From Pseudomonadota bacterium (lineage in GTDB: Bacteria > Myxococcota_A > Polyangia > Haliangiales > Haliangiaceae), in contig JAEWJO010000033.1 of the NCBI GenBank assembly GCA_023386455.1, positions 1 through 10,769 of the forward strand: 10,769 bases of DNA, in the 5' to 3' direction. The translations under genes were made by a program, and so were the position numbers. Under the pieces are notes generated by a model. The model saw only the letters and a list, made by a program, of their open reading frames with translations. It searched no databases and was not told the origin of the DNA. Of the stretch, positions 1 through 7,650 are shown one piece after another; positions within the stretch are counted from its first letter, which is position 1; each line of letters starts with the position of its first letter.

Positions 1-855
<855 letters not shown>

Positions 856-897
856 GCGGGCAAACCTAGCGCATCTACCCGGTGCTACGATACCGAC
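856..897. promoter_or_regulatory. Divergent promoter gap between malic enzyme and FHA operon
   Basis: Only 42 bp separate the two start codons. On the plus strand TACGAT (886-891) is a good -10 match lying 6 nt before the GTG at 898. On the minus strand TAGGTT (868-863) lies 7 nt before the ATG at 855. No convincing -35 hexamer is seen for either. With these spacings both mRNAs would begin at or within a base or two of the start codon, that is, leaderless. The two promoters would overlap, so firing of one may affect the other. This is inferred from motif spacing only. Confidence 0.4.
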
Positions 898-1599
898 GTG
901 GGCTGGCTCTCCGACCTGCTCCGAGGAGGTGGCGACGAGGTCGGCTGGGACGATCTGATTCGCCGGATCGTCGAAGCGATCCTGCCTCTGCGCGTCTACG
1001 GACCGAAAGGCGAGGTCACGTTCCCGGCCGAGGTCGTCGTCCGAATCACCGTCGCCGAAGGCAGTACCGACGTCGTACGCGGGTTCATCGACCGTCCCGA
1101 CCTCGACCACGACGTCGGCGCGACGCTCGCCAACCGCGCGGATATCGCGACGGAAGCACTCCCGATGCGCGAGTACGTCGTCTCGACGGCCGACCGCCTG
1201 TCGATCACCGCGACCGAGGGCGCGCCGCGCACGTGGTCGTTCGCGATCGACGGCGGCGACCTTCGCGGCCAGACGCTGACCCCCCCGGCCGGGTGGACCG
1301 AGCTCGCGTTCGGCCGCGGCGATTGGCACGGCGCCGATCACGGTGCCAAGAATGATCTCGTGGTGTGCGCTCGCACCGAATTCGTCAGCCGCCGCGCGGG
1401 CCGGCTCTATCGTGCCGGGCACCAGCTCGAGGTCGCCGCGCTCGATCAGGGCGACGAGCTCGTCGTGCGCCGCGCGACCGGCGAGGCCGTGCGACCGGCG
1501 CGTACCGCACGCGGGCGTGCATCCGTGAAGCCGGGCGACACGATCGAGCTCGGCGATGGTCACGGCAAGGCCGTGAAGCTCGTCGTGAAGCGGAGCTGA
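898..1599 (+). CDS. FHA-domain phosphopeptide-binding protein
   Basis: A 233-aa soluble protein, probably a phospho-Thr adaptor. The C-terminal part (about 134-232) reads as a forkhead-associated fold: FGRG at 138-141 (Arg140 at the phosphate-contacting position), NDLVV at 152-156, VSRRAG around Ser164-Arg166, and a closing strand ending in VKPGDTIELGDG. The N-terminal 110 residues have no motif I can name with certainty, but recall the alpha/beta N-terminal domain of FhaA-type proteins. I chose the GTG at 898 because the frame upstream has no homology-like sequence and a TACGAT -10 lies 6 nt before it; the same frame stays open much further upstream, but only as the antisense of the malic enzyme gene. 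The stop is 1 nt before the ATG of the next FHA gene, so the two are an operon. No Shine-Dalgarno sequence is seen. The FHA call is good; the partner is inferred. Confidence 0.75.
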   Translation: MGWLSDLLRGGGDEVGWDDLIRRIVEAILPLRVYGPKGEVTFPAEVVVRITVAEGSTDVVRGFIDRPDLDHDVGATLANRADIATEALPMREYVVSTADRLSITATEGAPRTWSFAIDGGDLRGQTLTPPAGWTELAFGRGDWHGADHGAKNDLVVCARTEFVSRRAGRLYRAGHQLEVAALDQGDELVVRRATGEAVRPARTARGRASVKPGDTIELGDGHGKAVKLVVKRS

Positions 1600-1600
1600 G

Positions 1601-2422
1601 ATGGCGGCGATCACGAAGGACGGCCTCGATCAGTTCCGCATCGAATTCCGCGAGCTCGCGAAGGTGCGCCGCGGCGAGCCGGTGCAGGTCGATCCGTTCC
1701 TCATCGCGCAGGCGATCGCGATCTGCATGCGCGAGTGCACGGTTCGCGCGGCGACCGGCAACGCGCTCGTCTGGAATGACTACCGGGTGATCCTCGCGCG
1801 CAAGGACTTCGACTTCATCCGCCCGCTGCAGTCACCGCTCGAGCGCGACCTGCGCAGCGTGCTCGCGCAGGAGGCGAGGGCGCGCGCGGCCGAGCTCGTC
1901 GGCGAGCTGCGCGTCACCGTCGTGTTCGACGAGGCCGACGAGCTGCCGGCGGGCAGCGGCGTCGTGCGCGTCGCGTTCGTGCCGACCGACAAGCTCGCTG
2001 CACCGCGCGCCGGCGAGATGACGATGCGCCTCGACGCGTGGCAAGCCGCCGGCGAGATCGTCGCGAAGGCGCCGAAGTCCGGCGAGGACACCGTGCTCGT
2101 CGCCGACACGTTCGCGGGGCAGGGCGCGCCCCTGCGCTGGCCCGGCGGCACGGCGGAGGTCACGCTCGCGACGACGTACGTGCTCGGCCGCACCCACGCG
2201 GAGGCGCCGGCGCGGTTCATCGCGCTCGGCACCGGCACCACGATCAACAAGCAACACGTGTGGATCGCGGCAACGGCGACGACCGTCCGCATAGGCCGGT
2301 TCGCGAAGGCGAACCCGGTGCACGTCAACGGCGAGCTCCTCGCCCCGGGCGACGAGGTGGAGGTCACGCGGCCTGCGGAAATCTCGCTGTCGCGCGGCGA
2401 CCTCGTATTCATCGTCGGCTAG
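1601..2422 (+). CDS. FhaA-like protein: DUF3662-type N-terminal domain plus degenerate FHA domain
   Basis: A 273-aa cytoplasmic protein. Residues about 10-135 resemble the FhaA N-terminal domain (DUF3662): PVQVDPFLIAQAIAICM at 27-43, then a conserved YRVIL strand. A linker follows, and an FHA-like C-terminus from about 190: LGR with Arg197, INKQH at 215-219, VNGELL from 242, and a final SLSRGDLVFIVG strand. The usual Ser before the conserved His is Asn216, so the phospho-Thr pocket is altered and binding may be weak or shifted. In Actinobacteria, FhaA partners with PknB and wall-synthesis proteins; the downstream fusion protein and kinase fit the same theme. The start is the ATG at 1601, with GGAG 5 nt upstream (1592-1595), the clearest ribosome site in the window. 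The gene is translationally linked to the preceding FHA gene (1-nt gap). Confidence 0.78.
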   Translation: MAAITKDGLDQFRIEFRELAKVRRGEPVQVDPFLIAQAIAICMRECTVRAATGNALVWNDYRVILARKDFDFIRPLQSPLERDLRSVLAQEARARAAELVGELRVTVVFDEADELPAGSGVVRVAFVPTDKLAAPRAGEMTMRLDAWQAAGEIVAKAPKSGEDTVLVADTFAGQGAPLRWPGGTAEVTLATTYVLGRTHAEAPARFIALGTGTTINKQHVWIAATATTVRIGRFAKANPVHVNGELLAPGDEVEVTRPAEISLSRGDLVFIVG

Positions 2423-2527
2423 GCTCTCCGCGATGGGGTTCGACCTTCGCGCGGGCGGTCTCGACCTGCCGACCGCCGCGTCGACCGACGCGTCGACCGA
2501 CCGGCGAGCTCGAGGATCCAGACCTCG
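2423..2527 (+). other. Short spacer with a possible 32-codon leader ORF
   Basis: A 105-bp gap between the second FHA gene and the fusion gene. An ATG at 2433 opens a 32-codon frame (MGFDLRAGGLDL...) whose TGA at 2529-2531 overlaps the TTG start of the next gene as TTGA, the arrangement seen in stop-start coupling. It has no ribosome site and its Ser/Thr/Arg-rich second half comes from a short internal DNA repeat (TCGACCGACGCGTCGACCGA, 2481-2500). It may be a coupling leader or chance. CGAGGA at 2511-2516 may serve as the ribosome site for the TTG at 2528. No promoter is visible, so the fusion gene is probably in the FHA operon. Confidence 0.25.
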
Positions 2528-5485
2528 TTGAAGCGCCGCGCCGTCACCGTCGGGGTCACGCTGATCGAGCTCGCCGCGTTCGGCGGCGCGCTCGCGATCG
2601 TGTGGTGGCTCGGCCGCGTCGCGTCGACCGACTGGCTCGCCCGCGTCGCCAGGCTCGGGCTGACGGCGCCCGCCGAGGCGGTCGTCCGCGGTGCCGCGCG
2701 CAGTGCGTGCCTCTACATGACGATCGGCATCGGCGTGCTCGCCGCCGCGCGCATCGCGAGCGCACGGCGGCAGAGCGAGCTCGCGATCCACGTGCCGTGG
2801 CTCGTGCCCGCGGCGATCGGTGCATCGCTGCTCGGCTTCGCGGTGCACCTCGCGTCGATCGAGGTCGCGCAGGGCGCCGCGGTGCTGCCGACCGCCGCCG
2901 GGTTCGCGCAGGGGTTCCTCGTCGGCAGCGTCGCCGCCGCGATCATCCTCGTCACACCGATCGATCTCGCCGAGGCCGCGCAGCGCGCGCGCACGCCGAT
3001 CGCGATCATCATCGCCGCGATCTTCGGGGCGCTCGCCGTCGCCGGCTCGGGACCCGCGGGCACCGGCACGCGCATCAACCTCGGCCCGCTTCAGCCGATC
3101 GAGCTCGTGAAGCCGCTCGCCGTCGTGTTCCTCGCGGTCTACTTCGGCGCGCGCGCACCGAAGCTGCGATGGCAGCGCCGGCGCGTGCTCGGCCTCCGCT
3201 GGCCGCGGCTCGAGCTGATGGTCCCCGCGCTCGGCGTGCTCGTGATGATCGTCGCCGGCCTCTACCTGATCGGCGACCTCGGCCCGGTCCTGCTGCTCGC
3301 GTGCGTGTTCCTCGGCATGTTCTTCCTCGTCAGCCGCGCGACCGGCTGGGTCGTGATCGCGCTCGCGCTACTCGCGGTCATGCTCGGCATCCTCGCGACG
3401 TGGCCGCACCTCGCCGGCTCCGGCACGGTGCAGACGCGCCTCGTGATGTGGCAGGACCCGTGGACCAACGGGCTCACGAACGGCCACCAGCTCGGCGAGG
3501 GCCTGTGGGCATTCGCCGCCGGCGGCTGGACCGGGCAGGGCCTCGCGCATGCCGCGACCCCACTCGTGCCAGCGGGGAAGACCGACCTCGTGCTCGCGAC
3601 GCTCGTCGAGCAGATGGGCGCGGTCGGCCTCGTCGCGTATCAGCTCGCGCTGCTCGCGATCGTGCTCGGCGCGCTGCGCGTCGCATCCGCCTCGCGAACT
3701 GCCGAGCGCGTGCTGATCGCCGGCGGCATCGCGATCCTCGTGCTCGCGCAGTGGATCGTGATCCAGGCGGGCACGCTCGGGCAGCTGCCGTTGACCGGCA
3801 TCGTCGTGCCGTTCATCTCGTCGGGGCGCTCGAGCATGGCGGTGTTCGTCGCGATGACCGCGCTCGTCGCGCGCCTCGCCGCGGACGGCCGCGCTCGCGC
3901 AGCCTCGACCGAGCTCGACGAGCTACACGGTGCCGCGCGCGGTGTCTCGCACGTGGCGGTCGGGTTCGCGCTACTCGCCGCGCTCGCGGGCATCGCCGCC
4001 GCGACGTTCCATCGCCGCGAGACGAGTGGTCGCGGCATCCTCGTCCGCCTCGGCGACGGCACGCTCATCACTCGCTACAACCCGCGCCTCGTCGTGCTCG
4101 CCGGGAGGATGCGGCGTGGCCCGATCGTCGATCGCAACGGCACGCCGCTCGCGACGTCGCCGACCGCCGGCACGCGCACCTACCCGCTCGGCGCCGCACT
4201 CGGCACGCTGCTCGGACCCTCGCCGTCGACGGTGTTTCTGCCATCGTGGGCGCTCGAGCGCGTGTTCGACGCCAGGCTCCGCGGCTACACCGATCTCGGC
4301 ATGTTCCTGCCGCTGCTCGACATGAACGATGTAGCGCGCGACAAGGCGTTCGCCGCGCTCGACGAGAACCTCGCCGCGCGCACCGTCACGCTGACGCTCG
4401 ACGCGCGCCTCCAGAAGAAGACTGCCGAGCTCGCGCGCGACCTCGTCGCGAAGCGCCGCGTGCCCGCGGCCGCGATCGTCGTGCTCGACGTCTCGACCGG
4501 CCAGGTGCTCGCCCGCGTGCAGGTCCCCGACTACGACCCGGCCAAGGCGACATGGCAGGCGCGCGTCCACGCGAACGACGCGCCGTACCTGAAACGGTTT
4601 CGCGGCGCGTACGGCGAGTGGCCCGACAAGACCGGCATCCAGGGCATGTTCCAGTCGGGCTCCGTCGGCAAGCTCGTCACCGCGCTCGCCGCCGTGCGCA
4701 GCGGTCGCGGCGACGCGCGCCTCGAGTGCCGCGACGAGGACGCCCAGGGCCCGCTGTTCACGCTCCCCGCGTGGTCCAGGCCGATCCACGACTTCACGGG
4801 CGATCGTCCCCACGGCGCGCCGGATCTCGCCGCGGCCCTCGCGGTCTCGTGCAACGTCTACTTCGGCCAGCTCGGCCTGCTCCTCGGTCCGGAGCCGTTC
4901 GAGCACCTCCGCGCCGCCGGCCTCGAGGTCGGCTACGGCACGCGCTTCGATCCCGGAACGTCCGGCTCGCGCCACCTCGCCTCGACCGCGTTCGGACAGG
5001 GCGCGATGGTGATGAACGTGATGCAGGCCGCCCGTCTCGTCGGCGCGCTCGCCGCCGGCGGCCGCTACATGCGCTGCCCCTCGACGATGCAGCTCGACGG
5101 CGCGTGCACGGCGACCAACCTCGTCGACGATCCGCAGGCGCTGCGCCCCATCCTCGACGGCATGCGCCGCGTGATGGTCGACGGCACCGGCGGCCGCCTC
5201 GACGAGCCCGCCGGCGTGCGCGTCTACGGCAAGACCGGCACCGCCGACGTGAAGGGATTCGCAGGCGAGGAGCCGTTCGGGATCGCGCGCGCCCAGGTCG
5301 CGGCGCCGCACTCGTGGTTCGTCGCATTTGCCGAGCCGAGCTCCGCTACCGAGGGCGCGATCACCGCCGAGCATCGTCTCGCGATCGCGGTCGTCGTCCC
5401 GCGCGGCGGCACGGGGTCGTCGGCCGCCGGCCCGCTCGCGATGCAGGTTCTCGCTGCGGCCAAGGAGCTCGGCTATCTGCAGTGA
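2528..5485 (+). CDS. Natural RodA/FtsW (SEDS) – class B PBP fusion: peptidoglycan polymerase-transpeptidase
   Basis: A 985-aa inner-membrane protein with two full enzymes in one chain. Residues 1 to about 455 are a SEDS glycosyltransferase with roughly ten or more membrane helices: GPLQPIELVKP (Glu192), GDLGPVLLL (Asp250), the GHQLGEGLWAFAAGG loop, KTDLVLATLVEQMG with Asp353 at the catalytic position, and PLTGIVVPFISSGRSS (421-436). A second anchor helix at about 476-494 leads into a penicillin-binding protein: RRGPIVDRNGTPLA at 529-542, TVTLTLDARLQ, the acyl-serine motif SVGK (Ser712, Lys715), SCN (774-776) and KTGT (902-905). All key residues are present, so both activities are likely: polymerising lipid II and cross-linking. 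Such pairs are normally separate rodA/pbpA or ftsW/ftsI genes. The only start codon near the first helix is the TTG at 2528; the frame continues upstream to the FHA gene's stop without another start. It lies downstream of the FHA genes and upstream of the kinase. Confidence 0.93.
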   Translation: MKRRAVTVGVTLIELAAFGGALAIVWWLGRVASTDWLARVARLGLTAPAEAVVRGAARSACLYMTIGIGVLAAARIASARRQSELAIHVPWLVPAAIGASLLGFAVHLASIEVAQGAAVLPTAAGFAQGFLVGSVAAAIILVTPIDLAEAAQRARTPIAIIIAAIFGALAVAGSGPAGTGTRINLGPLQPIELVKPLAVVFLAVYFGARAPKLRWQRRRVLGLRWPRLELMVPALGVLVMIVAGLYLIGDLGPVLLLACVFLGMFFLVSRATGWVVIALALLAVMLGILATWPHLAGSGTVQTRLVMWQDPWTNGLTNGHQLGEGLWAFAAGGWTGQGLAHAATPLVPAGKTDLVLATLVEQMGAVGLVAYQLALLAIVLGALRVASASRTAERVLIAGGIAILVLAQWIVIQAGTLGQLPLTGIVVPFISSGRSSMAVFVAMTALVARLAADGRARAASTELDELHGAARGVSHVAVGFALLAALAGIAAATFHRRETSGRGILVRLGDGTLITRYNPRLVVLAGRMRRGPIVDRNGTPLATSPTAGTRTYPLGAALGTLLGPSPSTVFLPSWALERVFDARLRGYTDLGMFLPLLDMNDVARDKAFAALDENLAARTVTLTLDARLQKKTAELARDLVAKRRVPAAAIVVLDVSTGQVLARVQVPDYDPAKATWQARVHANDAPYLKRFRGAYGEWPDKTGIQGMFQSGSVGKLVTALAAVRSGRGDARLECRDEDAQGPLFTLPAWSRPIHDFTGDRPHGAPDLAAALAVSCNVYFGQLGLLLGPEPFEHLRAAGLEVGYGTRFDPGTSGSRHLASTAFGQGAMVMNVMQAARLVGALAAGGRYMRCPSTMQLDGACTATNLVDDPQALRPILDGMRRVMVDGTGGRLDEPAGVRVYGKTGTADVKGFAGEEPFGIARAQVAAPHSWFVAFAEPSSATEGAITAEHRLAIAVVVPRGGTGSSAAGPLAMQVLAAAKELGYLQ

Positions 5486-5506
5486 CGATGATCGCGTCGA
5501 TCATCG
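5486..5506 (+). terminator. Perfect 9-bp hairpin directly after the fusion gene stop
   Basis: CGATGATCG (5486-5494), a 3-nt CGT loop, and CGATCATCG (5498-5506) form a perfect stem starting at the base after the TGA. There is no T-tract, so it is not a textbook intrinsic terminator. It could stop or slow transcription, or protect the 3' end of the message, before the repeat array. Confidence 0.5.
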
Positions 5507-5535
5507 GAACGTGTGCGTCGCTACAAAACGCGTCC

Positions 5536-5842
5536 TCTACACGAGGTGTCTTTCGAGATCCGGTTCGAACGGTTCGAACGTCCCCTCCGGAGGGCTAGGT
5601 CAGTGCGAGATGTCTTTCGAGATCCGGTTCGAACGGTTCGAACGTCGTTTCCGGAGGGCTAGGTCAGGCGAGATGTCTTTCGCGATCCGGTTCGAACGGT
5701 TCGAACGGGTTTCGGAAGGACACCTCGTCCGAGATGCCCTTCGCGATCCGGTTCGAACGGTTCGAGCTCCTGGGAGCCTTGCTGCCGGGCGGCCGCTGGT
5801 TCGAACGGTTCGAACGGGTTTCGGAATGACACCTCGTGGAGA
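5536..5842. repeat. Five-copy array of GTTCGAAC palindromic repeats bounded by inverted repeats
   Basis: The core GGTTCGAACGGTTCGAACG occurs at 5562-5580, 5626-5644, 5689-5707, 5750-5766 (second half decayed) and 5798-5816, at spacings of 64, 63, 61 and 48 bp. Each core is two 8-bp palindromes GTTCGAAC one base apart. Copies 1-4 are preceded by a conserved block close to CGAGATGTCTTTCGAGATCC. Copies 1-2 are followed by CCGGAGGGCTAGGTCAG, copies 3 and 5 by GGTTTCGGAA(T/G)GACACCTCGT. The unit centred on 5698 is itself a 61-bp imperfect palindrome (about 22 of 30 pairs). TCTACACGAGGTGTC (5536-5550) and its near-perfect inverse (5828-5842, 14 of 15) bound the whole array. No gene is seen in this 350-bp gap. 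The role is unknown: operator sites, a REP/MITE-like element, or structured RNA. Confidence 0.85.
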
Positions 5843-5862
5843 CGGCGGAGATTGTCGTGGAT

Positions 5863-5898
5863 CTCACATCTGCCGATGGCCGCGGTACGATGTCAACC
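5863..5898 (+). promoter_or_regulatory. Candidate sigma-70-like promoter for the kinase gene
   Basis: CTCACA (5863-5868) and TACGAT (5886-5891) are separated by 17 bp, a standard spacing; the -10 has five of six consensus bases and the -35 four of six. Transcription from it would begin near 5898, just at the in-frame GTG 5899, giving a leaderless mRNA. If this promoter is real, the ATG at 5890 (inside the -10) is not used. Confidence 0.35.
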
Positions 5899-7650
5899 GT
5901 GTGCGCGCGTCGCGGATCCGACCCTGGCGTGCCCACCACTCCGTCCACCGACGATCACTCCGTCTGGAGGAGGCCGTCTCCTTCGACGCCACCTCCGGCG
6001 GGTTCATCTGACCCTGCGCTTGCCGCGACGTCAATTGCTCCTCGGAGCGACGCGCAGGTCGCCGAGGTCGCCGAGGTCGCCGAGGGCAGCGGCACGCGGC
6101 ACGTGCCCGAGGCGCCGCCGGTGGATCCCACGGCGATGCGCGCGGACGCCGATGGCGCCGACGCCTCGTTGCCGCTCGGGTCGATGAATGCGGCGTCGAC
6201 GCGGTTTGTCCCTGACGGACCGGTGGCCGACGCGAGCAGCACGCGCTTCGTCCCCGACGGCCCCGGTGGACCTGTTGCCGACGCGAGCAGCACGCGCTTC
6301 GTCCCCGACGGCCCCGATGGATCGGTGGCCGACGCGAGCAGCACGCGCTTCATTCCCGACGGGCCCGAGCGTGCGTCGAGCGTGCGCGAGCAGATCGCGC
6401 GCTTCGATGTCGAGCTGCCGGCGTTCGGCCGGTTTCGCGCCGATGCGCTGCTCGGCGTCGGCGCGATGGGCACCGTCTACCGCGCGCACGACGACGTGCT
6501 CGGGCGCGACGTCGCGATCAAGGCCTTGCGCGCGAGCCACGAGGCCGGGATCCGCGAGCGGTTCTTGCGCGAGGCGCGCGCGGTCGGCGCGATCCTGCAT
6601 CCGAACATCCTGTCGGTCTACGACGCGTCGACGCACGCGGGTACGCCGTACCTCGTGATGGAGCTCGCGACCGACGGCTCGCTGCGCGATCGGATCCAGC
6701 AGGGCCTCCTCGAGCCCGATCGCGTCCGCGAGCTCGGCATCCAGATCGCGCAGGCACTCGCCGCGGCGCACGCCAAGTCGATCCTCCACCGCGACATCAA
6801 GCCCGCGAACATCCTCGCGACGAAGCAGGGCGCGTGGAAGCTCGCCGACTTCGGCATCGCGCGGATGCCCGACTCGACGATGACCGTCGACGGTCAGTTC
6901 GTCGGATCGCCGTCGTACGCCGCACCGGAGTCGCTGGGCGCCGGCCAGTTCTCGCCGGCTTCGGACGTGTATGGGCTCGCGGCGACGCTCTACGAGGCGG
7001 TCACCGGCGTGCCGCCGCACGGCGATCACGACATGACGTCGGTCGTGAAGAAGCTCGCCCAGGATCCGCCGCCGGTGACGGCGCGACGCGCGACCGTGCC
7101 GGCACCGATCGCCGACGCGATCATGCGCGGGCTCGCGCGGGATCCGGCACGGCGACCGAGCGCGCGAGACATCGCGGTGCTGCTCGCGCGCACCGACGAG
7201 GACATGGTGCCGGCGGCGCCCTCGCGCGGGCTCAAGCTGCTCGCGGCCGCGTTCGCGACGCTGGCGCTCGTGACGATCGTGCTCGTCGCGCGGTCGAGGC
7301 TCGGCGGGCCGTCGCTGGGACCCGCGGCCGCGCGCCCGACCGAGGCCACGCCCCAGGCGGAGCGCCTCCCGGCGCAGCGCGGGCCCGGTCGCGCCGACGT
7401 CGCGCGTGAGAACGAGGCGCCGAAGGGCGCACCGGGCTTCGCGCAGCCGCCGGGAGCGACGTCGCTCGAGGGCGCACTGCCGAGCGTCGTCGACGAGAAC
7501 GGCAATCCCGTCGACGAGGAGACCGCGAAGCAGATCCTCGAGCAGATGGAGCGCGATGCGCGTGAGGAGGCCGAGCGCTGGAACAAGCGGAAGAAGGGCA
7601 AGCGCCGCGGCCGTTGGGCGTCGCCCGATCCGTGGGCCGTCGACCGCTGA
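5890..7650 (+). CDS. Transmembrane Hanks-type Ser/Thr protein kinase with TR(F/H)(V/I)P repeats
   Basis: With the ATG at 5890 the protein is 586 aa. Residues 1-180 are disordered, with VAEVAEVAE and five TR(F/H)(V/I)P motifs (Thr69, 104, 118, 135, 152). The kinase domain (about 185-440) is complete: GVGAMG glycine loop from Gly189, VAIK Lys211, HRDIKPAN (catalytic Asp302), DFG Asp320 and APE 345-347, so it should be active. One membrane helix lies at about 451-469, followed by a roughly 118-residue outer tail that is Pro/Ala-rich, then strongly charged (EQMERDAREEAERWNKRKKG). There are no PASTA repeats. Starts at GTG 5836 (within the repeat array) or GTG 5899 (leaderless from the candidate promoter) are equally open; none has a Shine-Dalgarno sequence. 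Its position after FHA and SEDS-PBP genes suggests control of wall synthesis, as for PknB; this is inferred. The 3' end lies in a tandem duplication. Confidence 0.92.
   Translation: MSTVCARRGSDPGVPTTPSTDDHSVWRRPSPSTPPPAGSSDPALAATSIAPRSDAQVAEVAEVAEGSGTRHVPEAPPVDPTAMRADADGADASLPLGSMNAASTRFVPDGPVADASSTRFVPDGPGGPVADASSTRFVPDGPDGSVADASSTRFIPDGPERASSVREQIARFDVELPAFGRFRADALLGVGAMGTVYRAHDDVLGRDVAIKALRASHEAGIRERFLREARAVGAILHPNILSVYDASTHAGTPYLVMELATDGSLRDRIQQGLLEPDRVRELGIQIAQALAAAHAKSILHRDIKPANILATKQGAWKLADFGIARMPDSTMTVDGQFVGSPSYAAPESLGAGQFSPASDVYGLAATLYEAVTGVPPHGDHDMTSVVKKLAQDPPPVTARRATVPAPIADAIMRGLARDPARRPSARDIAVLLARTDEDMVPAAPSRGLKLLAAAFATLALVTIVLVARSRLGGPSLGPAAARPTEATPQAERLPAQRGPGRADVARENEAPKGAPGFAQPPGATSLEGALPSVVDENGNPVDEETAKQILEQMERDAREEAERWNKRKKGKRRGRWASPDPWAVDR
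6226..6366 (+). repeat. 51-bp in-frame tandem repeat in the kinase gene
   Basis: Three copies spaced 51 bp apart (6226, 6277, 6328) share a 39-bp block coding ADASSTRF(V/I)PDGP. The first two blocks are identical in DNA and the third differs by a few bases, so the expansion is recent. A more divergent copy precedes at about 6193-6222 and a distant one at 6094. It keeps frame and encodes the Thr motifs described for the kinase. Confidence 0.85.

Noticed and set aside
2038..5598. A 1186-codon plus-strand frame overlapping the SEDS-PBP gene
   Set aside because: It is extremely Arg-rich and low in hydrophobic order, as expected for a shifted frame over GC-rich coding DNA; the frame from 2528 carries all family motifs.
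5542..5816. CRISPR array
   Set aside because: The stretches between cores are short, resemble each other and vary in length; repeats are internally palindromic in pairs and no cas gene is near.
5328..6011. A plus-strand frame reading MSFEIRFERFE repeats through the palindromic array
   Set aside because: The unit spacings (64, 63, 61, 48) do not keep frame and the peptide is not conserved from copy to copy; the repeated peptide follows from the 9-bp DNA period.
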